This document shows positions 23,611-31,870 of a stretch of 52,343 bases of DNA, piece by piece (positions within the stretch are counted from its first letter, which is position 1; every line of letters begins with the position of its first letter). Both the position numbers and the translations under genes were made by a program. The notes under the pieces were generated by a model, which was not told the DNA's origin, ran no database searches, and saw nothing but the letters and a program-made list of their open reading frames with translations. Source of the stretch: a virus; IMG/VR virus record IMGVR_UViG_3300024346_000092, positions 1-52,343 of that record. One strand, given 5' to 3'.

Positions 23611-24003
23611 ATGTTACTATTTAATTGGAATAAGATAATAAAAGTAAGCAAAGGAGATATTGGTAAGATAATACAAATACTTCGTATAATTACTTATAAG
23701 ATTCAACCAAAAAATTACTATGATAAAACATTTGAGTTTTATCAGCATCGCTTCGGCGGAGAGTCATATCTTCTAAATCCGAAAGATTTACTCGAAGTTG
23801 GACGTACATTTAGTGATAGAGAAGTTGCAGAGTATGCAGGTGTCGCATCCTTTCGCAATTATCACAACTATGTAAATACTAAAGACACCACACTAGAATG
23901 TCTGCTATCACCGATATCAGACGAAATTATAAAAAATAACAGACTGCTCGATATAAAGGAAGGTCGGATTACCTTTATGTTTGAGGAGACAATGGAGAAA
24001 TAA
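23611..24003 (+). CDS. Hypothetical protein (up to 130 aa), start uncertain
   Basis: The first ATG (23611) lies directly behind the -10 box of P5, about six bases upstream of the expected transcript start, and has no ribosome site. No in-frame ATG, GTG or TTG follows until near the C-terminus. AAAGGAG at 23650-23656 sits before near-cognate ATT/ATA codons at 23659-23671. So it is translated either from longer read-through mRNA or from a non-standard codon. The protein contains 'YYDKTFEFYQHRFGGESYLL' and 'FSDREVAEYAGVASFRNY', the latter HTH-like. Function is unknown; it precedes the ssDNA-binding protein gene. Confidence 0.6.
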   Translation: MLLFNWNKIIKVSKGDIGKIIQILRIITYKIQPKNYYDKTFEFYQHRFGGESYLLNPKDLLEVGRTFSDREVAEYAGVASFRNYHNYVNTKDTTLECLLSPISDEIIKNNRLLDIKEGRITFMFEETMEK

Positions 24004-24005
24004 TT

Positions 24006-24641
24006 ATGGCTATAGGCTTTAATACAACAAAGGGCTCTGCCCAAAAAAATAAAATAGAAACATATAACTACGCAGGTAAAGAAGACCATCATGTAAGACT
24101 GGTGGGTGACCTATTACCTAGATATGTGTATTGGATTAAAGGGGAAAACGGTAAAAACATTCCTATGGAGTGTCTATCTTTTGATAGAAATGCGGAAACC
24201 TTTAACAATGTAGAACATGACCATGTTCGAGACTTTTACCCTGATTTAAAATGTGGATGGAGTTATGCCGTTCAGTGCATCGACTACGCCGATAAATCTA
24301 TAAAAGTTCTTAATTTAAAAAGAAAGTTATTCGACCAAGTTATAGTAGCTATGGAAGAGTTGGGAGACCCAACCGATCCAGTTACTGGTTATGACATTCA
24401 TTTCAAAAGAAAGAAAACTGGTCCACAGGTGTTCAACGTAGAATATCAACTAGCAGTTTTAAAATGTAAGCCGAGAGAATTGGAAGACTGGGAAAAAGAA
24501 TTGACTTCAGGACTTAAGTCTATGGATGAAATTCTTGTAAGACCTACTGCAGATGCGCAGTTAGAATTACTTAGAAGAGTCACTAATCAAGAAGGCGGGG
24601 AAGTATCAGAAGATATATCTAGCGAGTTTGACGTTTCATGA
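24006..24641 (+). CDS. Single-stranded DNA-binding protein, gp32-like
   Basis: A 211-residue protein with the pattern 'HVRLVGDLLPRYVYWIKG...PMECLSFDR', 'PDLKCGWSYAVQCID', 'LGDPTDPVTGYDIHFKRKKTGP' (given in parts) and 'FNVEYQLAVLK', which matches phage OB-fold ssDNA-binding proteins. It ends in an acidic tail ('EVSEDISSEFDV') of the kind that contacts other replication proteins. GGAG lies 11 bases before the ATG. The stop overlaps the next start (ATGA). It should coat ssDNA at forks and in recombination with SbcCD. Confidence 0.82.
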   Translation: MAIGFNTTKGSAQKNKIETYNYAGKEDHHVRLVGDLLPRYVYWIKGENGKNIPMECLSFDRNAETFNNVEHDHVRDFYPDLKCGWSYAVQCIDYADKSIKVLNLKRKLFDQVIVAMEELGDPTDPVTGYDIHFKRKKTGPQVFNVEYQLAVLKCKPRELEDWEKELTSGLKSMDEILVRPTADAQLELLRRVTNQEGGEVSEDISSEFDVS

Positions 24642-25591
24642 TTTTATATACAGCAGACTGGCATATTAAACTTGGACAGAAGAATGTACCTGTAGCGTGG
24701 GCTTGCTCTCGCTATGAGTTATTCTTTCAACAAGTACAGGAAGCTGTAGATAATCATGACGTAACTCTTCATATCATTGGCGGGGACTTGTTTGATCGAG
24801 TCCCTTCAATGGATGAGATTACTCTGTACTTTGACTTTGTAAAAAGACAAACAGTAGAGACAATTATCTATGATGGCAACCATGAAGCCACTAGAAAGAA
24901 TCAGACTTTCTTTGATAACTTAAAGAGAGTAACCAATCAACTTAACCCACTAGTAAGTGTGGTTACAGAAACATACTATAAAGACGACTGGTGTATACTG
25001 CCTTACGCAGATTTACACAGAAAAAATAGTATAGAAAATATAGATGCAGATTATCTATTTACCCATGTGCGTGGAGAAATACCGCCACATGTTATGCCCG
25101 AAGTAGAACTAGAAAGATTTGATAAGTTCAAGACGGTTTTTGCAGGAGACTTACATGCTCACGAGAATACTCAACGAAACATTGTATACCCTGGAAGCCC
25201 TATGACTACATCATTTCATAGAAATATAGTTAAGACTGGATATCTAATTATAGACGACAATTGGGACTGGACATGGCATGAATTTAACTTGCCCCAGTTA
25301 CTAAGAAAGACTATTGAAGACCCAGCGGGTATGCAACAAACAGAATTCCATCACACTATTTACGAAGTTACAGGAGATGTACAGGATTTGGCCAAAGTCA
25401 AAAACTCAGAACTTCTTGATAAGAAAGTAGTAAATAGACAAGTTGATGCACGACTAGATTTGAGTGGAGACTTATCTATGTCGGAAGAATTAATTAAGTA
25501 TTTGCAAGAGATATTGTCTCTTGACGATGAAAAAGTAAAAAACATTATAGGAGTATTCAATGATTATTCTTCAGAAGTTGAAGTGGGATAA
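24638..25591 (+). CDS. SbcD/Mre11-like nuclease subunit (gp47/D12-like)
   Basis: A 317-residue calcineurin-like phosphoesterase. The metal ligands are in 'ADWH' (Asp7, His9), 'GGDLFDR' (Asp50), 'GNHE' (80-83), 'FTHVRGE' (His143) and 'GDLHAHE' (170-176), followed by 'YPGSP'. With the ATPase encoded next it should form the Mre11-Rad50 type complex that processes DNA ends during phage recombination. It is four bases overlapped with the SSB gene and 32 bases with sbcC. Confidence 0.92.
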   Translation: MILYTADWHIKLGQKNVPVAWACSRYELFFQQVQEAVDNHDVTLHIIGGDLFDRVPSMDEITLYFDFVKRQTVETIIYDGNHEATRKNQTFFDNLKRVTNQLNPLVSVVTETYYKDDWCILPYADLHRKNSIENIDADYLFTHVRGEIPPHVMPEVELERFDKFKTVFAGDLHAHENTQRNIVYPGSPMTTSFHRNIVKTGYLIIDDNWDWTWHEFNLPQLLRKTIEDPAGMQQTEFHHTIYEVTGDVQDLAKVKNSELLDKKVVNRQVDARLDLSGDLSMSEELIKYLQEILSLDDEKVKNIIGVFNDYSSEVEVG

Positions 25592-27374
25592 TTGTTTCTC
25601 ATATGGCGAAGGCAACGAGTTAGACCTTTCCAGAGATACACTTACACAACTAGTCGGAACAAACGGCGTAGGTAAATCTTCCATACCTTTGATATTGGAA
25701 GAAGTATTATTTAACAAGAACAGCAAGAATGTTAAAAAGGCAGATATAGCAAACAGATATGTTAACCAGGGTTATGATATTAGTCTCGACTTTACTGTCG
25801 ACGATAGCTTATATAGTATTGATGTTAGTAGGCGTACTAACCTCAAATGTAAGTTAACAAAAGATGGCGAGGATATAAGTTCTCATACAGCATCAAACAC
25901 TTACAAAACACTCGGGGAAATACTGGGTATTGATTTTAAGACATTTTCGCAATTAGTGTACCAAAACACAAACGCTTCATTACAATTCTTAACAGCAACA
26001 GATACGAACCGTAAAAAGTTCTTAATTGACTTGCTAAAGTTAGATGACTATGTAGCGTACTTTGATACATTTAAAGAGGCAGTACGTGTTGCTTCAAGTA
26101 CAATTACTAGTGAGAATGCAAAAATTGCAACAATTGAGAAATGGTTAAAAGATAATATTCTCGAAGATAGTTCCATACTTGAAAAGAAAATTCTACCAAA
26201 AATGTCAGAAGAAGACGAACAATCTTTACGTTCTTTACAAGTAGACTTTGAAAATATCTCGGAAAAGAATAAAAAAATAAATCTGAATGAAAATCTCAAA
26301 GAACGCTTAAAAACTATAGACCTTGACAAAGCAAAAAATAACTTACAAAGGTTTCCAAAAGAACAGCCTTATATAGAGGAGTTAGGACAAGTACAAACAC
26401 TTAAAGTAGAGTCTCTAAATGAGGAAAGTATGGTAGCTAAATATAAAGAACTAGCTACACAAACAGACGCTGAGTGTCCTACCTGTAGTCAACAGATAGA
26501 CAAAGAGTTTGTAACAAGTCAATTAGACAAACACAGTACTAAATTGATTAGTATAACGGAAAAGCTGATAGATCAGCAGGCCAAGACAGATAGAATAGGG
26601 AAAGAGAATGAGATTAATAAACAAGCAAGGAAAGATATCAAGCAGTGGGAGGACCTCTACAGGTCTATCGACTATTCGCTCCCAGAACAAGCAATTAATG
26701 GCGAAGAAGTCGAGCAACAGATTACGGAACTTCGTGCAAAAATTACCACTGTTAGGTCGTCTCTTCAAGAGGTCATAGATGAGAATACTAGAAGAGAAAG
26801 ACATAATACGAGAATTGGAATCATTCAAGAGCAAACAGACCAATTTGAGACAGACCTTAGCGAGTCTCAGTCTAGACTTGAGAGTGCAGAAAGCAAATTG
26901 GCGATACTTGAAACACTTAAAAAAGCTTTCTCAACAAACGGACTCCTGGCATACAAAATAGAGTCTTTAGTAAAAGAGTTAGAAATTCTTACAAACGAAT
27001 ATCTAGCAGAGTTTAGCGATGGCAGATTCGCCATCAATTTTGTAGTGGAGAACGATAAATTAAATGTGGAAGTCTCAGATAATGGCAATATTATTGACAT
27101 TCTTGCTCTTTCTAGCGGCGAGTTAGCTAGAGTAAATATTGCAACATTAGTATCAATTAGAAAGTTAATGACTTCAATTAGTAGAAGTCAAATCAATGTT
27201 CTTTTCCTTGACGAAGTAAATCAAGCTTTAGATGAAGTTGGAAAAGAAAAAGTAGTGGAAGTATTATTAAAAGAAGAAAATCTAAATACTTATATGGTAT
27301 CACATGGTTGGACTCACCCATTACTAGAGAAAATAGAAATTACAAAAGAGGATAATATTAGTTATCTTGAATAG
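25560..27374 (+). CDS. SbcC/Rad50-like ATPase subunit (gp46/D13-like)
   Basis: A 604-residue SMC-like ATPase. Walker A is 'GTNGVGKSS' at 33-41. Two long coiled coils flank a zinc hook 'CPTC' (Cys306-Cys309). The ABC signature 'LSSGELARVN' starts near 517, and Walker B 'VLFLDEVNQALDE' near 547. It is compact compared with bacterial SbcC (about 1000 residues), as usual in phages. It pairs with the nuclease upstream. A promoter lies after its stop. Confidence 0.93.
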   Translation: MIILQKLKWDNCFSYGEGNELDLSRDTLTQLVGTNGVGKSSIPLILEEVLFNKNSKNVKKADIANRYVNQGYDISLDFTVDDSLYSIDVSRRTNLKCKLTKDGEDISSHTASNTYKTLGEILGIDFKTFSQLVYQNTNASLQFLTATDTNRKKFLIDLLKLDDYVAYFDTFKEAVRVASSTITSENAKIATIEKWLKDNILEDSSILEKKILPKMSEEDEQSLRSLQVDFENISEKNKKINLNENLKERLKTIDLDKAKNNLQRFPKEQPYIEELGQVQTLKVESLNEESMVAKYKELATQTDAECPTCSQQIDKEFVTSQLDKHSTKLISITEKLIDQQAKTDRIGKENEINKQARKDIKQWEDLYRSIDYSLPEQAINGEEVEQQITELRAKITTVRSSLQEVIDENTRRERHNTRIGIIQEQTDQFETDLSESQSRLESAESKLAILETLKKAFSTNGLLAYKIESLVKELEILTNEYLAEFSDGRFAINFVVENDKLNVEVSDNGNIIDILALSSGELARVNIATLVSIRKLMTSISRSQINVLFLDEVNQALDEVGKEKVVEVLLKEENLNTYMVSHGWTHPLLEKIEITKEDNISYLE

Positions 27375-27381
27375 CAACACA

Positions 27382-27420
27382 AAAGTATATCTTGACATGA
27401 AACTTATTTTCTGTTATAAT
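27382..27420 (+). promoter_or_regulatory. Sigma70-like promoter P6 (divergent 5' extension)
   Basis: The -35 TTGACA at 27392-27397 and TATAAT at 27415-27420 have the same 17-base spacer. The 5' part (AAAGTATATC) differs from the common AAAATAGTTC. The leader to ATG 27441 is about 13 bases and holds GGAG. Confidence 0.82.
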
Positions 27421-27440
27421 ATATATCTTATGGAGAAAAA

Positions 27441-27668
27441 ATGAAAGTAGAAATTTATAGTATACCAAATTGTACTTATTGCAAGAAGGCTAAGTTTTTA
27501 GCTGACCATGTAGATGAAGTAACAGAGGTGTCATATAAAATGATTGGCGTAGATTTTTCTGCGTCTGACGTTAGGGAAAAGTTTCCCGAAGCAAGAACCT
27601 TCCCACAAATACTAGTAGACGATAAACATATCGGTGGCTATGTAGAGTTGGAGAAGTTAATTGGTTAA
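27441..27668 (+). CDS. Glutaredoxin
   Basis: A 75-residue thioredoxin-fold protein with the redox pair Cys11-Thr-Tyr-Cys14 ('NCTYCKKAK'), the cis-Pro segment 'RTFPQILVD', and the glutathione-site 'GGYVELEKL'. It likely reduces the ribonucleotide reductase encoded downstream (28923-31658), whose C-terminal CxxC needs such a donor. It opens the P6 transcript with a GGAG ribosome site. Confidence 0.92.
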   Translation: MKVEIYSIPNCTYCKKAKFLADHVDEVTEVSYKMIGVDFSASDVREKFPEARTFPQILVDDKHIGGYVELEKLIG

Positions 27669-28149
27669 TAGCAGACAAAAAGGAAATAACGCAGAACTTA
27701 AAGTAGCAGATATGCTACACAGAATAACAGGAGAGTCTTTTGTACAAACTCCTGGATCGGGTAGTGGTAAAATAAAGGGAGACTTGATGGTGCCACACAA
27801 AGATAATTTATTCACAATTGAGGTTAAATTCTATAGAGATATGGCATTTAATCACAAGATATTTACTCAAAAAAGTAATACCTTCGTGGGTTGGTGGGAA
27901 AAACTAGTAGTACAGGCCGAGCAAATGCAGCAAGAACCTTTACTTATATTTAAAGAAAACCACTCACGATGGTACGTGGCAACGACAAGAAAGCCATGTT
28001 ACAAAAAACATATGTATATTAGTTGGCTGGGGTGCTATGTTACCTTTGCCGAACAATTTTTAGAAACACAAAACCTGGAATTTACAAATGGCGATACAAT
28101 TTATGAACCATGGAAAAGCGACCCCGAACGGGAACTTACTGATTGTTGA
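27661..28149 (+). CDS. PD-(D/E)xK nuclease, Holliday-resolvase-like
   Basis: A 162-residue protein that starts at TTG 27661 behind GGAG (seven-base spacing), overlapping glutaredoxin by eight bases. Glu12 in 'NNAELKVADML', Asp41 in 'GSGKIKGDL' and Glu54-x-Lys56 in 'FTIEVKFYRD' form a PD-(D/E)xK site of the Hjc/archaeal-resolvase style. It may act on branched DNA or as a restriction-like nuclease. A second resolvase type (endonuclease VII-like) is at 15693. It overlaps the flap exonuclease by 62 bases. Confidence 0.72.
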   Translation: MVNSRQKGNNAELKVADMLHRITGESFVQTPGSGSGKIKGDLMVPHKDNLFTIEVKFYRDMAFNHKIFTQKSNTFVGWWEKLVVQAEQMQQEPLLIFKENHSRWYVATTRKPCYKKHMYISWLGCYVTFAEQFLETQNLEFTNGDTIYEPWKSDPERELTDC

Positions 28150-28939
28150 TGGACTCAATCTAGCTTTTCGATGGAAACACCAAGGCACTACAGACTTCGA
28201 ATATGAATATGTTCGTACTGTACAGTCCCTTGCAAAGTCCTATAACTGTGGAGAGATAGTCGTCTTAGGCGATGGCGGTAGTAATTATCGTAAAGAAATC
28301 TATCCAGAGTACAAAGCAAATCGTAAAGAACGATATGCAGAACAAACTCCTGCTGAAGCAAAAGAATTTGAAATGTTCTTAGCAGAGTTTTCAACTACAC
28401 TTAAAACTTTATCTCGTAAGGGTTATCTTACACTAAAGTATTCAGGCGTAGAGGCTGATGATATAGCCGCACTTATCACACAGAATCGAGAGCAATTAGG
28501 TCTCGATGAGATATGGATGGTGTCATCAGATAGAGACTGGGATTTACTAGTCGATGGTAACGTAAGTAGATTTTCTACAGTTACTAGAAAAGAAACAACA
28601 CTCCTAAACTGGGACGAGCATTATGACTTTGACCCTGAGTACTTTTTAACATACAAGTGCTTAACTGGAGATAAAGGAGATAACGTTCCTGGTGTTGATG
28701 GAATCGGGCCTAAGAGAGCCACACAGATTATTCAACAGTATGGAGATATCTTTGATATTATGGCGAGTTTGCCAATGGAAGGAAAATACAAATTCATTCA
28801 GAACTTAAATGAGTTCGGAAGTGAAGGGTTAGAAGTTGGTATTAAACTCATGGACTTAACTTATGACTTAGACGGAGCAGTCTTAGGTCATGCACAAGAA
28901 ATTATAGGATTAGTAGAAGATTATGTCAGTAAAAATTGA
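28088..28939 (+). CDS. 5'-3' exonuclease / flap endonuclease (T5 D15-like)
   Basis: A 283-residue FEN. Metal-binding acidic residues are seen in 'LLIVDGLN' (Asp21), 'VEADDIAAL' and 'SSDRDWDLLV', and the H3TH motif is 'GDKGDNVPGVDGIGPKRAT'. It should remove RNA primers and flaps, the function missing from the polymerase. ATG 28088 is far inside the previous gene; an in-frame ATG at 28103 is also possible. It overlaps nrdA by 17 bases. Confidence 0.92.
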   Translation: MAIQFMNHGKATPNGNLLIVDGLNLAFRWKHQGTTDFEYEYVRTVQSLAKSYNCGEIVVLGDGGSNYRKEIYPEYKANRKERYAEQTPAEAKEFEMFLAEFSTTLKTLSRKGYLTLKYSGVEADDIAALITQNREQLGLDEIWMVSSDRDWDLLVDGNVSRFSTVTRKETTLLNWDEHYDFDPEYFLTYKCLTGDKGDNVPGVDGIGPKRATQIIQQYGDIFDIMASLPMEGKYKFIQNLNEFGSEGLEVGIKLMDLTYDLDGAVLGHAQEIIGLVEDYVSKN

Positions 28940-30695
28940 TTTTAGTAAAGATAGTCTTTTAGATACGTTTGCATTAGCAACTCTAAAAGATAGATATATG
29001 GTAGGTGATGAGACGTCACCTCAAGAAGCTTTTGCTCGTGCTGCAATGGCTTTTGCAGATGATGACGACCACGCACAAAGGTTATATGATTATGTAAGTA
29101 ATTTATGGTTTATGTTCGCTACTCCTGTACTTTCTAATGGAGGTACTCGTAGAGGCTTACCTATAAGTTGTTTCTTGAATTATGTAGATGACAGTAGAGA
29201 AGGAATAACAGACCATTTTGTAGAAAATGCGTTCTTGAGTTCCTTTGGCGGAGGTATAGGCGGCACGTGGAGTGATGTAAGATCTATGGGAAGTAAGACT
29301 TCTAAAGGTTCTGAAAGCACAGGTGTTATACCTTTCGTAAAGGTTGTAGATGCAGAAATGTTGGCGTTTAGCCAAGGAGTAACTAGACGGGGTAGTTACG
29401 CAGGGTATCTACATATTTCCCACCCCGAAATAGAGGAGTTCTTAGATGTTAGAAAACCTACTGGCGGTGACACGAACCGTAAGTGCCTTAACCTTCACCA
29501 CGGGATTGTCATATCTGATGCTTTCATGGAGCTCATACACTCAGCTTCAAAGTATCCTGATTTCGATGATAGTTGGGATTTGGTTGACCCGCACTCTAAT
29601 GAAGTAAAGAAAACTGTTTCAGCAAGAGCTTTATGGGTAAAGATACTACAGAATAGAATTGAAACAGGAGAACCTTATGTAATGTATGAAGATGCAGTTC
29701 AAAATGGATTACCTGAGTTTCAAAAGAAAAAGGGATTAAAAGTTCATCACTCTAATTTATGTAGTGAGATTACTCTTGCTACTGACGAAGAGAGAACAGC
29801 AGTATGTTGTCTTTCTAGTGTAAATTTAGAGTATTATGATGAGTGGAAAAATCATCCTTCATTCATACCTGACTTAGTTAGAATGTTAGATAATGTATTA
29901 ACGTACTTTATTGACAATGCACCTAGTCAGCTTGATAAAGCTAAGTTCAGTGCTTATAGGGAGAGAAGTATTGGGCTTGGTGCTATGGGTTTCCATGCGT
30001 ATTTACAACAGAACGGTGTTCCATTTGAAAGTGCTATGGCAGGCAGTATTAATTTAGAAATGTTTGCTTACATAAAAACTTTTGCAGATGAAACCACTAG
30101 AAAATTAGCAACAGAGAGAGGAGCTTGTCCAGATGATGATTCTTGCACAGTAAGAAATGCTCATCTATTAGCTATAGCTCCTAATGCAAGTTCTAGTATT
30201 ATATGTGGAAACACGAGTCCAAGTATTGAGCCGTTTAGAGCCAATGCTTATACTCAAAAAACAAAAACAGGAAGTAACTTAGTAAAAAATAAATACTTAG
30301 ACAAAATTATAAAAGAAAAAGTTACTCCTGCAATGTACGACGAAGTTTGGTCTAGCATTATTGCTAACAAAGGAAGTTGTCAACATCTAGATATACTAGA
30401 TGACTGGGAAAGAGATGTATTTAAAACTGCGGTTGAAATTAATCAATCTTGGATTATAGAACATGCTTCTGTAAGACAAGAGTTTATATGTCAATCACAA
30501 AGTGTAAATTTATTTTTCCCGCCTGATGTTAACAAAGGAGAGTTACATAACGTTCATATGTTAGCATGGGCAAAAAATTTAAAAACATTATATTACTTGA
30601 GAAGTGAAGCTATCAGTAGAGCTGATAATGTATCTAATCAAGCCAAAAGAGAGATAATTTTTGAGCAATCAGATTGTCTAAGTTGCGAGGGATAA
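28923..30695 (+). CDS. nrdA: Ribonucleotide reductase class I, alpha subunit
   Basis: A 590-residue catalytic subunit. The active-site thiols are Cys83 ('PISCFL') and Cys296 ('CCLSSVNL'); the radical Cys280 lies in 'NLCSE' with Asn278 and Glu282; the C-terminal shuttle is 'CLSC' (585-588). It has no N-terminal ATP-cone, so it may lack dATP overall inhibition, which would suit phage DNA synthesis. Bacterial forms are about 760 residues. It is followed without a gap by nrdB. Confidence 0.95.
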   Translation: MSVKIDFSKDSLLDTFALATLKDRYMVGDETSPQEAFARAAMAFADDDDHAQRLYDYVSNLWFMFATPVLSNGGTRRGLPISCFLNYVDDSREGITDHFVENAFLSSFGGGIGGTWSDVRSMGSKTSKGSESTGVIPFVKVVDAEMLAFSQGVTRRGSYAGYLHISHPEIEEFLDVRKPTGGDTNRKCLNLHHGIVISDAFMELIHSASKYPDFDDSWDLVDPHSNEVKKTVSARALWVKILQNRIETGEPYVMYEDAVQNGLPEFQKKKGLKVHHSNLCSEITLATDEERTAVCCLSSVNLEYYDEWKNHPSFIPDLVRMLDNVLTYFIDNAPSQLDKAKFSAYRERSIGLGAMGFHAYLQQNGVPFESAMAGSINLEMFAYIKTFADETTRKLATERGACPDDDSCTVRNAHLLAIAPNASSSIICGNTSPSIEPFRANAYTQKTKTGSNLVKNKYLDKIIKEKVTPAMYDEVWSSIIANKGSCQHLDILDDWERDVFKTAVEINQSWIIEHASVRQEFICQSQSVNLFFPPDVNKGELHNVHMLAWAKNLKTLYYLRSEAISRADNVSNQAKREIIFEQSDCLSCEG

Positions 30696-31658
30696 ATGGC
30701 AAACTTACTAGAAGAAAGAGAATATTATAAACCGTTTGATTACGGGTGGGCATTTGAAGCCTACAAAAAACAACAACAAATGCATTGGATGCCTGAAGAA
30801 GTAAGTATGGCTGATGATATTAAAGACTATAATCAAAATCTTACAGAAGATAATAGACAGTTAGTAGATAACATATTTAGATTTTTTACACAAGCAGACG
30901 TAGATGTTTGCTGTGGATATGCTAAACATTATTTACCAACTTTTAAAGCACCAGAAGTAAGAATGATGTTAGTATCATTTGCTGCTATGGAAGCAGTGCA
31001 CCAAGATGCATATTCATCTTTATTAGAAACGCTCGGTAAATCCGATAGTATATATAAAGAGTTTATGGATATACAAGAGATGGTAGAGAAACATGAGTAC
31101 CTATCTGACTTCAATATGAATGACCCTCATAATATTGCCAAAACTATGGCAGTGTACAGTGGGTTTACAGAAGGAGTACAGTTATTCTCATCATTCGCTA
31201 TACTATTAAACTATCCTAGACATAATCTAATGAAAGGGATGGGACAGATTGTAACATGGAGTATTCGTGATGAAACATTACATGTCGAGTCTGTGTCAAA
31301 ACTATTTAGACAGTTCATCTCTGAACATCCAGAGATATGGACAGACAAACTAAAATATGAAATCTATTGTGCTGCTGAAAGAGTAGTAGAGTTAGAGGAT
31401 AAGTTTATTGATATTTGCTTTGATAAAGCAGATATACCTGACTTAACCGCCAAAGAAGTAAAAGAGTATATTCGTTATATAGCGGATAGAAGATTACTAG
31501 GTTTAGGCATGAAAAACATATTTCACAGTACAGCTAATCCTTTACCTTGGATTGATGTACAAGTAAACGCAGTTGAGCATACCAACTTTTTTGAAAACCG
31601 TGCTACCGAGTATGCTAAGGCAAGTACACAAGGAAACTGGCAGGATATATTTAAATGA
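30696..31658 (+). CDS. nrdB: Ribonucleotide reductase class I, beta subunit
   Basis: A 320-residue ferritin-like protein. The diiron ligands Asp68, Glu99, His102, Glu159, Glu193 and His196 match E. coli spacing, and Tyr106 in 'EAVHQDAY' is at the radical position, so it is a classical Tyr-radical class Ia type. The ATG directly follows the nrdA stop. The stop overlaps the next gene (ATGA). It forms one operon with glutaredoxin and nrdA. Confidence 0.95.
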   Translation: MANLLEEREYYKPFDYGWAFEAYKKQQQMHWMPEEVSMADDIKDYNQNLTEDNRQLVDNIFRFFTQADVDVCCGYAKHYLPTFKAPEVRMMLVSFAAMEAVHQDAYSSLLETLGKSDSIYKEFMDIQEMVEKHEYLSDFNMNDPHNIAKTMAVYSGFTEGVQLFSSFAILLNYPRHNLMKGMGQIVTWSIRDETLHVESVSKLFRQFISEHPEIWTDKLKYEIYCAAERVVELEDKFIDICFDKADIPDLTAKEVKEYIRYIADRRLLGLGMKNIFHSTANPLPWIDVQVNAVEHTNFFENRATEYAKASTQGNWQDIFK

Positions 31659-31870
31659 GCAAAGAACAAACCATCAACATTGACGGTATTGACTATCCAA
31701 TAAATGAGTTAACAGACGAGCAGAAAGCTATTGTTACTTCCATTGGACAAGGAGATATAGAGATAGAAAGATGTAAACATCTTATAGCTATTTGTCAAAC
31801 AGCTAGACAGGCTTACATTAATGATTTGGGAAACCAATTAAGTGGTGAAGTCGGTGAAGAAGAAGTTTAG
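31655..31870 (+). CDS. DUF6447-like small protein (71 aa)
   Basis: It begins 'INIDGIDYPINELTDEQKAI' and ends with a helix 'AICQTARQAYINDL', the layout of the small DUF6447-type family common in marine phages and bacteria. The function is unknown. It overlaps nrdB by four bases and the glycosyltransferase downstream by 29 bases. Confidence 0.65.
   Translation: MSKEQTINIDGIDYPINELTDEQKAIVTSIGQGDIEIERCKHLIAICQTARQAYINDLGNQLSGEVGEEEV

Noticed and set aside
26328-26365. TTGACA inside the sbcC gene as promoter
   Set aside because: No TATAAT-like hexamer at 16-18 bases, no gene start nearby; it is part of the codons for Leu-Asp-Lys.
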